The notes: a model not told the origin generated them from the sequence alone. Positions 25,916-33,611 are shown, counted from the first letter of the stretch. The stretch: DNA of 35,033 nt from an uncultured Opitutia bacterium (GCA_913049555.1 CAJWYM010000038.1:1-35033); one strand, 5' to 3'. Translations and numbers: made by a program.

Positions 25916-27409
25916 ATGGCTAAGCAAGAGACAGAAAATACAAGCGACCTCTATGCAGTAAGGTTGCAAAAATTAGAAAAGCTTCGAGAAGATGGCATCA
26001 ATCCATTTTCAGAAAATTGCAAGCAATCTCATACTTCAAAGACGGCGGTCGAGGAATATGTAGAAGATGGAGAAAATACCCAGTTAGTCTCCGTTGCAGG
26101 ACGGGTCGTTGTTTTTCGTGTAATGGGCAAGGCCAGTTTTGTCAAAATTTTAGATCGTGATGGTAAAATCCAACTTTATGTGACTCGAGATGAAGTGGGT
26201 GTAGAGAATTATCAAAGATTCAAGAAGTTTGATTTAGGTGATTTTATCGGAGTTACGGGAACATTGTTTAAAACAAAGACAGGTGAAATAACAGTTCGCG
26301 CTCATTCAGTTAAATTGGTTTCCAAAGCACTCCGACCTTTGCCTGAAAAATGGCATGGTTTGGTGGACAGTGATCAAATCTATCGCCAGAGGTATTTAGA
26401 TTTAATTGTAAACGACGAATCCAGAAATCGTTTCAATCAAAGATTTAAGATCTTAAAAGAAATTAGGAAGTTTTTGTGGAATCGAGATTATACGGAGGTT
26501 GAAACTCCTATGATGACTTCAATTGCAGGAGGGGCTGCAGCAAGACCTTTTACAACTCATTTCAATGCATTGGATTGTGATTTTAACATGCGAATTGCTT
26601 TGGAGCTTTATCTGAAGAGGATGTTGGTTGGCGGTTACGATCGTGTTTTTGAACTAGGTCGCGTTTTTCGGAATGAAGGGCTCTCAAGAAGACACAATCC
26701 AGAATTTACAATGCTAGAGGCTTATGAGGCTTACACGGATTTCCGAGGAATGATGGATATGACAAAGGGCCTCATCCAACAGGTAGCCAAAGAGGCAATC
26801 GGCAGTCTTACTATTGATCGTTATGATGGACAAAAAATAGAGCTGTCTGGAGATTGGAGGGAAGCTAAGTATAAGGATTTAGTGATTGCAGCTACCCAAG
26901 ATGAAAATTGGTTCTCATTGAGCCGAGAAGATAAGTTGAATGCCTGCCATAAAATGGACATCGAAGTGGATGGTTCTTTAGAAGATTTTGAAATTACGAA
27001 CAATGTATTTGAGAAAAAAATTGAGCCAGGATTGATTCAACCTACTTTTGTGACCCACATCCCTAAAGAGCTATGCCCACTAGCCAAGATTACGGCTTCA
27101 GATGAATCAACCATCGATGTCTTTGAGCTCTGCATCAATGGTCAAGAAATCGCTCCAGCTTATTCTGAGCAGAACGACCCTTTATTACAACGCAAGATGT
27201 TTGAAATTCAAGCAGGAGAAGAGGTTCAAAATATTGATGAGGACTTTTTACTTGCAATGGAGTATGGAATGCCGCCAGCTGGAGGGATGGGTCTTGGAGT
27301 AGACCGCTTGACAATCTTATTGACTGGAGCATCCAGCATTCGTGACACGATTTTGTTTCCATCCCTCAAACCACAAATCCATGAGGAATCGGAGGCATCA
27401 GAATCTTAG
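25916..27409 (+). CDS. lysS: Lysyl-tRNA synthetase, class II
   Basis: 497 residues, about the family length; charges tRNA-Lys in the cytosol. The N-terminal OB-fold binds the anticodon (VSVAGRVVVFRVMGKASFVKILDRDGKIQLYV). The class II core has ETPMMTSIAGGAAARPF, motif 2 VFRNEGLSRRHNPEFTMLE and motif 3 GMGLGVDRLTILLTG. The FELCINGQEIAPAYSEQNDP segment is typical of LysRS. Start ATG 25916 has AAGGA seven bases upstream (GAAGGATTTATT), one of the clearer ribosome sites here. The gene is single. Confidence 0.97.
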   Translation: MAKQETENTSDLYAVRLQKLEKLREDGINPFSENCKQSHTSKTAVEEYVEDGENTQLVSVAGRVVVFRVMGKASFVKILDRDGKIQLYVTRDEVGVENYQRFKKFDLGDFIGVTGTLFKTKTGEITVRAHSVKLVSKALRPLPEKWHGLVDSDQIYRQRYLDLIVNDESRNRFNQRFKILKEIRKFLWNRDYTEVETPMMTSIAGGAAARPFTTHFNALDCDFNMRIALELYLKRMLVGGYDRVFELGRVFRNEGLSRRHNPEFTMLEAYEAYTDFRGMMDMTKGLIQQVAKEAIGSLTIDRYDGQKIELSGDWREAKYKDLVIAATQDENWFSLSREDKLNACHKMDIEVDGSLEDFEITNNVFEKKIEPGLIQPTFVTHIPKELCPLAKITASDESTIDVFELCINGQEIAPAYSEQNDPLLQRKMFEIQAGEEVQNIDEDFLLAMEYGMPPAGGMGLGVDRLTILLTGASSIRDTILFPSLKPQIHEESEASES

Positions 27410-27430
27410 AAGATTTGAATTTTTTCTGAG

Positions 27431-27580
27431 TTAGGAATCTGCCTTTTTTGGAACTAACCTCCCTATTAGGTTCCAGATATTGCTTTTTCCGGAAGCGTCC
27501 ACAAAGCTTGCAATATCAAATAAGCCTGACAGTTTGAGAGCATTCACGCGTATCGCTTGAATCTTTAGGATTCTAATCAC
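27431..27580 (-). CDS. Possible 49-residue hypothetical protein
   Basis: A GTG-started minus-strand frame between lysS and the glyoxalase gene, antisense to both flanks. The product VIRILKIQAIRVNALKLSG..., then LFDIASFVDASGKSNIWNLI and GRLVPKKADS, is basic and amphipathic and looks more protein-like than the usual shadow. AGGA lies about 13 bases before the GTG. I do not recognise it; it could be a small gene, a remnant or chance. Confidence 0.25.
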   Translation of the reverse strand: MIRILKIQAIRVNALKLSGLFDIASFVDASGKSNIWNLIGRLVPKKADS

Positions 27581-27637
27581 TGGGATCCATTCCTATTTTC
27601 TATTTGATTTATTAAGATTCATTCGCATTTTGATACT

Positions 27638-28036
27638 ATGTCAGTAATAAAAAAGTTTTTACACACAAGGATGCGTGTGAATGATCTGGAAAAAACGGTT
27701 GATTTTTACAAAGAGATTTTCCATCTCCAAGAGGTGAAAAGATCTGAGTCTCCGAGAGGATCCAAGCTTGTTTTCCTCCAAGTACCTAACAGTGACGAAT
27801 TGATTGAAATTGCTTATTTTCCAAGTTCGGGACCCGTGGCTTTGCAGGCCGATTGGATGCACATTGCCTTTGAAGTTGATGATATGGATGCATTTTCAGA
27901 GCATATTACACGTTTAGGCATTTCGTTCAGTGAGGGTCCTACTCAATCTGGTAGTGGAAGCAAATTTGCATTTATTGACGCTCCAGACGGTTATGAAATA
28001 GAGATCATTTCTTACCCTCCAAAACAAACAACTTAA
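27638..28036 (+). CDS. gloA: Glyoxalase I-like (VOC) protein
   Basis: 132 residues, one vicinal-oxygen-chelate domain pair. The metal ligands of lactoylglutathione lyase align: His9 (KFLHTRMRV), Glu57 (ELIEIAY), His75 (DWMHIAFEV) and Glu122 (GYEIEII), close to 5, 56, 74 and 122 of E. coli GloA. NDLEKTVDFYKEIF is the family's first helix. It probably detoxifies methylglyoxal by isomerising its thiol adduct; whether the thiol is glutathione cannot be told, and some relatives are methylmalonyl-CoA epimerases. No Shine-Dalgarno sequence precedes the ATG. It is single and convergent with the add operon. Confidence 0.8.
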   Translation: MSVIKKFLHTRMRVNDLEKTVDFYKEIFHLQEVKRSESPRGSKLVFLQVPNSDELIEIAYFPSSGPVALQADWMHIAFEVDDMDAFSEHITRLGISFSEGPTQSGSGSKFAFIDAPDGYEIEIISYPPKQTT

Positions 28037-28121
28037 AACTTGGGTAGGTCGATTTCAAAGATTGGGTTTCAACATTAAGAAAACAAGGAAACCGTCGAAC
28101 TTCTATAGATTCTTCCGTAGA

Positions 28122-28340
28122 TTACTTTTTAATACACGGTGAATAGTATTTAAAGAATCTGGAATTGGTCGCATTTTCACCAGTTCCAATTTTTACCCGA
28201 ACAGGGGTGCCACAACAGGGACAAAAACCAGTGTACATAGTTTTTTCTTTGTTACGATAGATCCGTGTGTAAGTTCCACAATTAACAAACTGGATACCAA
28301 TAAAGGGGTTGGGACTATTTTTGGGAGGATTTCCATTCAT
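28122..28340 (-). CDS. Small Cys-containing zinc-ribbon-like protein
   Basis: 72 residues with NPFIGIQFVNCGTYTRIYRN, then TMYTGFCPCCGTPVRVKIG and SRFFKYY. Cys at FVNCG, the CPCC knuckle and a final PCIKK suggest a zinc ribbon. I recall conserved short proteins of this pattern (FxxCxxYxRIYxN, GxCPxCGxxVxVxV, SRFF) in planctomycetes and verrucomicrobia, function unknown; this is memory, not a search. It starts 7 bases after the CNNM gene and is the last gene of the add operon. Confidence 0.72.
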   Translation of the reverse strand: MNGNPPKNSPNPFIGIQFVNCGTYTRIYRNKEKTMYTGFCPCCGTPVRVKIGTGENATNSRFFKYYSPCIKK

Positions 28341-28347
28341 AGCTAGA

Positions 28348-29700
28348 TTATTCTGAGTCGTTTAAATCTTCGTGAGGTCTTGCGATTACTTTAACTACTG
28401 TATTTATTATCCTCCTTTCCTCGACTTTGTCTATAGTAATTTCAAGATTTTCCATGTTAATAATCTCTGTTGGACTTGGAATTCTTCCAATTTCTGCTGT
28501 TATTAATCCGCCGAAAGTGGATACTTCCTCGTTGTCTATTTGAATATTGAGGATTTCTTCAACTTCGTGCACGGGAGCCAAACCATTCACTCTAAATAAA
28601 TCCAAGCTCAACTTTTCAATTTCTTTTTCTTCAGCATCAAATTCATCTTGAATTTCTCCTACTAGTTCTTCGATTATTTGCTCAAGAGTGATCAGACCGA
28701 TCGTTCCTCCAAATTCATCTCGAACAATCGCCATATGCATCTTAAGAAGTAAAAGGCGCTGAAGCACTCCATCTAAATGGTCATCTGGTGAAAAAGTTGT
28801 GTAATTACGCATCATTTTTCGCATGTCCAACTTATTGATATCTCCTTTGAACTGGAAGATATCTTTGATGTGAATAATTCCAATACAATTGTCTAGATCT
28901 CCTTCGCATAAGGGAAATCTTGTGTGGCCTGACTTTTTCGCCATTTCCAAATTTTCTTCATTACTGTTAAAAATATTGAAATAATTTACTTGATTTCTAG
29001 GCAATAACACATCTGAAACTTCTAACTCATTGAGTGTGATTGCACGGCCCATTATTTTCCTAACGGATGGGGTAAGGGCTGTTTCCTGATCGCCTAGTGA
29101 GTGAATTAAGACCTCAACATCAAGAATATTGACTTCTTTTCCGTTTTTGTGATGACTCCACTTGTTGATCAGATTTCTAAAGTATTCAAAAGGTGCTTTT
29201 ATGGGGGTGATGATAAAGATTGCAGCAGCACTGAGCCAAGAAGTTCTACGCAGGGTTTTTTCCGGTTGATCGGTTGCATACCCTTTGAAGAACCAATCAA
29301 TCAATAAAAACTGAATAGATCCAACCATGAGAGCACTCAAAGACAAAGACCAAACGGAGTTCTCTGGGTCTAATATGAGAGTATTTCTTAATAATGAGTG
29401 CAGTAAGATCGTTTCAACAAAAGTGGAAAAAAGAGTTAAAAATTCAATGCCGGAAGTAAATTGTCTAGGATTTTCAATCGCCCAATGGATGGCAGTGTTC
29501 TGCTTTAACTTTTCAAGCTCCTCTTCTTGCGGGGTCTTATTTCTTAGGGATGCCAAAGCATGCCGAGTCATTCTGGTAAATGCATGGGTTACAAATACCA
29601 AAATTAGTAGGACTAATATTATCCAGAGGAGAGGGTTCGAGGCTGTTTTATTTTCTAATAAAGCGGAAACTTGGCTCAAAATAAGTATGTGATCGTTCAC
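28348..29700 (-). CDS. CNNM/CorC-family membrane protein with CBS domains
   Basis: 450 residues. The N-terminal half has about four membrane segments (LLWIILVLLILVFVTHAF, FLTLFSTFVETILLHSL, LSLSALMVGSIQFLLIDWFF, WLSAAAIFIITPIKAPF), a DUF21-like domain. A CBS pair follows (LEVSDVLLPRNQVNYFNI; CIGIIHIKDIF) with the conserved FGGTIGLITLEQIIEELVGEIQDEFD, then a C-terminal CorC/HlyC transporter-associated domain. Such proteins are linked to Mg2+/Co2+ transport or efflux; older names include hemolysin C. The DUF21 part looks divergent. The start is GTG at 29700, sharing one base with the hisC stop. Confidence 0.88.
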   Translation of the reverse strand: MNDHILILSQVSALLENKTASNPLLWIILVLLILVFVTHAFTRMTRHALASLRNKTPQEEELEKLKQNTAIHWAIENPRQFTSGIEFLTLFSTFVETILLHSLLRNTLILDPENSVWSLSLSALMVGSIQFLLIDWFFKGYATDQPEKTLRRTSWLSAAAIFIITPIKAPFEYFRNLINKWSHHKNGKEVNILDVEVLIHSLGDQETALTPSVRKIMGRAITLNELEVSDVLLPRNQVNYFNIFNSNEENLEMAKKSGHTRFPLCEGDLDNCIGIIHIKDIFQFKGDINKLDMRKMMRNYTTFSPDDHLDGVLQRLLLLKMHMAIVRDEFGGTIGLITLEQIIEELVGEIQDEFDAEEKEIEKLSLDLFRVNGLAPVHEVEEILNIQIDNEEVSTFGGLITAEIGRIPSPTEIINMENLEITIDKVEERRIINTVVKVIARPHEDLNDSE

Positions 29701-30794
29701 TATTTGTTGTAAATCCCTTTCAATACCTCAACAGCATGCTTGTTTTGTTCACAAGTTCCAATACTAATCCTTAAATGATTTTCTAGTCCATAGGGCTTCA
29801 TGGGTCTGGTAATTACTCCTTTATCCTGCAACTCAAAGAATAATTTTTGGGCGTTTCCAACTTCTGCTAATATAAAATTTGCTTGGCTTGGTATGTAAGG
29901 AATCCCTAGAGCTTCTAATTCTTCAGACCACAAATCTCTTCCAACTTTGTTTTGTTCTCTACAGGTTATTACATGGTTTTTGTCTTTCAAGGCTGCAACC
30001 GCTGCCACCTGAGCAATAGAATTAATATTAAAAGGTTCTCGGACTTGATTGAGAAGACCACTGATTTTTGAATTACTGTAGGAATAACCAATCCTGAGAC
30101 CGGCCAAACCATAAATTTTCGAGAAGGTTCGTAGCCCAATCACTTTCCTACCCTCCTCAATGAGAGGTAATAAGTTGGGTGCTTCTTGATTGTATTCCGC
30201 ATAGGCTTCATCGAAGCAAAATATTACAGAGTCAGGAAGAGCTCGAACAAATTCATAAATTTCGTTTTCCGTATTGGCCGTTCCTGTTGGATTGTTTGGG
30301 CTTGGTAAGAATACTAGCTTTGTTTTATCATGGACCTTATCCAACATTCTTGAGAGATCATGTTTATAATCTGGCATTTCTACCTCAACCGGAATGGCTC
30401 CGAACAAAAGGGTGACTAATTTGTAGACTATAAAAGCCTGAGATCCCATTAAAACTTCATCACCATCTTTAAGGAAAGCGTGACCAATGAGCTCAATCAC
30501 CTCATTGGAACCATTGCCAAGAGTGAATTGATTCGGCTCCAAGTTCCAATGTTGAGACAAGGATTCTTTCAAATAATAAGAGGCACCGTCTGGATAAAGG
30601 TGAACCTTGCTCAATGCATGGGTGGCAGCTTGAATCGCTAATGGAGAAGCACCAAGAGGATTTTCATTGGAAGCAAGCTTGCAAATCTCATTCAAATCAA
30701 GCCCAATTTCACGAGCGACCTCTTCTATTGGCTTGCCCGGTTCGTAAATTGGCTGGGTTCTAATTTTTGGGTTTATGAGCTCCGCTATATTCAT
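29700..30794 (-). CDS. hisC: Histidinol-phosphate aminotransferase HisC
   Basis: PLP-dependent fold-type I enzyme of histidine synthesis, 364 residues, family length; converts imidazole-acetol phosphate to histidinol phosphate. KLASNENPLGAS (about 39-50) is the typical N-terminal motif, NNPTG and FDEAYAEY mark the cofactor pocket, and Lys226 in TFSKIYGLAGLRIGYS is the Schiff-base lysine. Similar enzymes can act on aromatic amino acids, so substrate is not certain. No other his gene is nearby; it lies 51 bases after add and abuts the CNNM gene. Confidence 0.93.
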   Translation of the reverse strand: MNIAELINPKIRTQPIYEPGKPIEEVAREIGLDLNEICKLASNENPLGASPLAIQAATHALSKVHLYPDGASYYLKESLSQHWNLEPNQFTLGNGSNEVIELIGHAFLKDGDEVLMGSQAFIVYKLVTLLFGAIPVEVEMPDYKHDLSRMLDKVHDKTKLVFLPSPNNPTGTANTENEIYEFVRALPDSVIFCFDEAYAEYNQEAPNLLPLIEEGRKVIGLRTFSKIYGLAGLRIGYSYSNSKISGLLNQVREPFNINSIAQVAAVAALKDKNHVITCREQNKVGRDLWSEELEALGIPYIPSQANFILAEVGNAQKLFFELQDKGVITRPMKPYGLENHLRISIGTCEQNKHAVEVLKGIYNK

Positions 30795-30845
30795 GTGGTT
30801 TCCATTGTAAGTACAATTATTTCGAGTGAATGAACCTATTGTTAG

Positions 30846-31811
30846 TTAAAGAAGTTCGATTTCTTCAAAAATTTCAGTTTTTTTAAGTTCGGGCATCCAT
30901 GCAATTTCAAATCCATTTTTGGCGATTCTTTTCAGCTCACTTTTGCTGAATTTTAAATCATTAGCCAATGCTAGATATTCATCGGTTAGAGAGTTTCCAA
31001 ATGAAAAAGGATCATCCGTGCTTACTGTGCATCGAACTCCACGATCTTGTAATTTTCGAATTGGGTGGTTCTCCATTTTGTCAATTACATTGAGCTTTAC
31101 ATTACTAATTGGACAAATATCGAGAGTTATGTCCTCATCTAATAAAAACTGGATTGTTTCCTCACAATCGGCAGCTCGAACTCCGTGTTCAATTCGTTCA
31201 ATCCCCAACTTTTGAATTGCATCCCGAACGTAATTTGAATCTCCAAATTCACCCGCATGCGCTTTTACACATTTACCAGTATCTTTACTTGCCTTCCAAA
31301 GTTTCTCAGCCCAAGGTTCAATTGGAAGAGTTTCAACACCGTGAAGATCTATTCCAGAGAGTTGTTTCCAGTGGATAGAATCTTCTAGGATGGGTCCTAG
31401 TTTTTTTGTATATCCGTTTCTTGCCATTCCCATAAAAACCTTAACATCCAAACCTTTTGGAACCGCACTTAAAATTGCATCTATAATTTCAGGACCTGGA
31501 ATCTCTAAAAACTCGATCATTCCAGAATGAAAACTTGTTTCCACATATCGAACATTTTGATCCAAATGCTTGTTAAAAATAATGCTTGCTGCTTTGTAGT
31601 AATTTTCAGAGGAGGTGAACCATTGCAACGCATGCTCCAATAAATGAGATTCAAATTGTTCGAATGATTTAAATTTAAAATCTTTATCCCAACTTTCGGG
31701 AGGAGTATGGAATTTATTAGGATTCAGTTCTTTAAGAAGTTGGAAAGGCAAGGAACCCTCTATATGTAAATGAGTTTCAGTTTTTGGGAGTTTTTTTATA
31801 AAATCTAGCAT
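30846..31811 (-). CDS. add: Adenosine deaminase-family protein
   Basis: 321 residues, metal-dependent TIM-barrel deaminase. Ligands and catalytic residues are all present: His14 and His16 (ETHLHIEGSL), His185 and Glu188 (HAGE), His209 (IEHGVRA), Asp266 and Asp267 (STDDPFSFG). It would convert adenosine to inosine; adenine deaminase of the same family is a real alternative. It is first in the unit add-hisC-CNNM-zinc-ribbon protein. The ATG lacks a Shine-Dalgarno sequence. A 311-base gap upstream contains two related hairpins, one terminator-like, that may control it. Confidence 0.9.
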   Translation of the reverse strand: MLDFIKKLPKTETHLHIEGSLPFQLLKELNPNKFHTPPESWDKDFKFKSFEQFESHLLEHALQWFTSSENYYKAASIIFNKHLDQNVRYVETSFHSGMIEFLEIPGPEIIDAILSAVPKGLDVKVFMGMARNGYTKKLGPILEDSIHWKQLSGIDLHGVETLPIEPWAEKLWKASKDTGKCVKAHAGEFGDSNYVRDAIQKLGIERIEHGVRAADCEETIQFLLDEDITLDICPISNVKLNVIDKMENHPIRKLQDRGVRCTVSTDDPFSFGNSLTDEYLALANDLKFSKSELKRIAKNGFEIAWMPELKKTEIFEEIELL

Positions 31812-31843
31812 CCAAACTTAGAGTAGATTACTAGGGTTTCAGG

Positions 31844-31915
31844 TCAATTCAGATTGTAATAGAAAATAAACATAAAAAAAGCGTGGAACCTACCCCTAAG
31901 TTCCACGCTACTCAT
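31844..31915 (-). CDS. Possible 23-residue leader peptide upstream of add
   Basis: ATG 31915 has GGAG six bases upstream, better than most starts here. It encodes MSSVELRGRFHAFFMFIFYY and ends NLN before TGA. The frame crosses the terminator-like hairpin, so a translating ribosome would melt it. It ends 32 bases before the add start. It may be chance. Confidence 0.22.
   Translation of the reverse strand: MSSVELRGRFHAFFMFIFYYNLN
31880..31909 (-). terminator. Rho-independent terminator-like hairpin 1
   Basis: AGCGTGGAAC and GTTCCACGCT form a 10-bp stem, extended by U-G, U-A and A-U to the GGGG loop, with TTTTTT directly after on the minus strand. It is the best intrinsic terminator in the window, yet no known gene ends there; it lies 68 bases upstream of add. 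Confidence 0.6.
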
Positions 31916-31925
31916 TTTCTACTCC

Positions 31926-31969
31926 ATTTAAAGTATAAGACTTACCCCTAAATCTTATACTCTTTAAAT
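31926..31969 (-). repeat. Hairpin 2, architectural copy of hairpin 1
   Basis: AGTATAAGA and TCTTATACT pair (9 bp), continued inward by U-G, two U-A and A-U to GGGG, and outward past a two-base AG bulge by ATTTAA/TTAAAT. No T run follows, so it is not a terminator. It shares loop and closing pairs with hairpin 1 but not stem sequence. Confidence 0.6.
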
Positions 31970-32122
31970 AAATCATTTTTTAATTATATATGCAAGATTT
32001 TATTTAAAAAAATTCTTATAAAAGTTCTTTGTTTTTAAGAGTTCTTTTTAAATTGTAATGTTATTTCTAATTTTTTTAATATAAGCTGTTTTTTCGTAAA
32101 TCAATTCCGCTTCCTAAAAGTT

Positions 32123-32749
32123 ATGATCTCACAGATTGAAGGCCAAGTCGTAGAATCCACTCCTTTATCCACCGTAATTGATGTTCATGGGGTTGGATTT
32201 GTCCTATCTGTTCCATTAACCACCTCAGAAAAAATTCCTCCAATCGGACAAAAGGTTAAATTATTTACTCGAGTTGTTTATAGAGAAGATTCTCAAACAA
32301 TGTATGGATTTGCAATGAAGTCTGAGAGGGAAATGTTTGATTTGATCGTTGAAAAAGTCTCGGGGATCGGTCCAAAAATTGCCCTCAATCTGTTGAGCCA
32401 ACTTTCAGTCCGTTCCTTAAGAAGTGCCATTATAAATGCAGATGTTAAAATGCTTTCTAAATGTCCTGGAATCGGTAAAAAAACTGCCGAGAGAATGGTC
32501 GTAGAACTTAAAGACAAACTTGGAGGACTTCCAGGATCTAGTAATTTAGTATCTGATACGACTCATGCAAGCAAACCCTCCTCTGATTCAAAATTAGATA
32601 TTTGTTTTGCGGATGCTGTTGCAGCAATGGTAGCTCTAGGCTACAATCCCTCAGATGCAGATAAGTCCATTCGAAAAGCCCAATTATCTCTTGGGGAGGA
32701 TGCGGCAACTGAGGATTTAATTAGAACTGCATTTGCTCAAAAAAAATGA
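32123..32749 (+). CDS. ruvA: Holliday junction DNA helicase subunit RuvA
   Basis: 208 residues, family length; tetramer that binds Holliday junctions and directs RuvB branch migration in recombination repair. The OB domain starts MISQIEGQVVE, with GVGFVLSVP. Two helix-hairpin-helix motifs follow (VSGIGPKIALNLLS and CPGIGKKTAERMVVELKDKL), then a variable linker and the C-terminal RuvB-binding domain (DAVAAMVALGYNPSDADKSIRKA). RuvB and RuvC are not in the window. The ATG lacks a Shine-Dalgarno sequence; ATGA overlap joins it to the DUF423 gene. Confidence 0.96.
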   Translation: MISQIEGQVVESTPLSTVIDVHGVGFVLSVPLTTSEKIPPIGQKVKLFTRVVYREDSQTMYGFAMKSEREMFDLIVEKVSGIGPKIALNLLSQLSVRSLRSAIINADVKMLSKCPGIGKKTAERMVVELKDKLGGLPGSSNLVSDTTHASKPSSDSKLDICFADAVAAMVALGYNPSDADKSIRKAQLSLGEDAATEDLIRTAFAQKK

Positions 32750-33141
32750 AAAACTGGATTTTATTTGTAGGGGGTTTGATGGGCGTTTTATCGATTGTTA
32801 TTGGAGCCTCTGGAGCCCACATACTCGGAGAGACTGTAAGTAAAGAGCGTATGTCCATTTTTGAAACTGGTTTGGATTTTCACAAATTCCATGCAATGTT
32901 GTTGGTTGTTTTAGGCATTTCCAAATGGCTTGTAATAGATAAGAATTCTCAAAGAATGATCGTGGGAAGTTCGTTCTTTGCTTTTATAGGAATCCTTCTA
33001 TTTTCTTTTGGCATGTATGCTGGAGTAGTGACTGGGAATCAGTCATTGTATATATTAAATCCATTTGGAGGCATCTGTTTTATGCTCTCTTGGGGGATTC
33101 TCATGATGTGGGGATTTAAGGGAAGAACTGGAGAATCATGA
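32746..33141 (+). CDS. DUF423 membrane protein
   Basis: 131 residues with four membrane segments, the DUF423 (YgdD) pattern: GASGAHILGE after the first segment, then FETGLDFHKFHAMLLVVLG, and NPFGGICFMLSWGILMMWG at the end. Function is unknown for the family. It overlaps both neighbours by 4 bases (ATGA), so it is translated as part of the ruvA operon. Confidence 0.88.
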   Translation: MKNWILFVGGLMGVLSIVIGASGAHILGETVSKERMSIFETGLDFHKFHAMLLVVLGISKWLVIDKNSQRMIVGSSFFAFIGILLFSFGMYAGVVTGNQSLYILNPFGGICFMLSWGILMMWGFKGRTGES

Positions 33142-33611
33142 ACCGAGAAAAAATCATACAGCTCATTTTAGATGAGTTAGAACTGAATTTGAACTCTCTC
33201 ATTGATTCCACTAAGGATGCCTCAGATCATGCGTCTCACGAAGATGCTCAAGCGAAATCTAAATGGGATACTCAGGCGATAGAAGCTTCTTATTTGGCTG
33301 CAGGACATGCAGCTAAAGCAAAGAAGTTACTAGAGGATATTCAATCCATACATGGAATGTTGGCTGACATTGAAGATCACCAAGAGCAAGTGTTTGCAGG
33401 AAGTGTAGTCAAGTGTAGTTTAAATGACAGTATTGAGTACTTTTTTGTTTCTTCATACGGCGGTGGGTTAGAAACTACTTTTAAAGGACTTACAATTACG
33501 GTCGTCAGTCCCAAGACTCCATTGGGGCAAAATTTGATTGGTTCTAAAGTAGGAGATACAGTTCTTTTGCTGAATGGAACAAAAATGAATGTTTTAGAAT
33601 TATTGCAATAA
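33138..33611 (+). CDS. GreA/GreB-like protein
   Basis: 157 residues. An N-terminal helical hairpin (about 1-80; EDAQAKSKWDTQAIEASYLAAGHAAKAKKLLEDI) precedes a beta domain with the Gre C-terminal pattern: YFFVSSYGGG, ITVVSPKTPLGQNLIGSKVGD. True GreA and GreB rescue stalled RNA polymerase by inserting the coiled-coil tip into its secondary channel. This hairpin differs from GreA, and whether the acidic tip pair is conserved (HED at 34-36) is unclear, so it may be a Gre paralogue that competes for the channel. It ends 3 bases from the convergent recombinase gene. Confidence 0.75.
   Translation: MNREKIIQLILDELELNLNSLIDSTKDASDHASHEDAQAKSKWDTQAIEASYLAAGHAAKAKKLLEDIQSIHGMLADIEDHQEQVFAGSVVKCSLNDSIEYFFVSSYGGGLETTFKGLTITVVSPKTPLGQNLIGSKVGDTVLLLNGTKMNVLELLQ

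Larger units (their letters stand above)
31874..31976 (-). ncRNA. Candidate structured RNA: two GGGG-tetraloop hairpins
   Basis: On the minus strand TATAAT (31988-31983) is followed by hairpin 2 (31969-31926), a 16-base linker, hairpin 1 (31909-31880) and six T (31879-31874). The stems differ (AGCGTGGAAC versus AGTATAAGA) but both continue through a U-G pair and U-A/A-U pairs to a GGGG loop. Only the minus strand closes the U-G pair, which gives C-A on the plus strand. A transcript of about 100 nt is predicted, either a small RNA or the attenuated leader of add. No known family is recognised. The -35 is poor. Confidence 0.5.
31812..32122. other. 311-base gap between add and ruvA
   Basis: The divergent gap contains two architecturally matched hairpins (31880-31909 and 31926-31969), a T run and a TATAAT that together suggest a minus-strand RNA. 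The ruvA-side half (about 31990-32122) is very AT-rich and presumably includes the ruvA promoter, but no convincing -35/-10 pair stands out. Confidence 0.6.

Noticed and set aside
31880-31969. Reading the two hairpins as a plus-strand ruvA leader
   Set aside because: On the plus strand the upper stem has a C-A mismatch and no T run follows hairpin 2; the minus strand gives complete pairing and a T tail.
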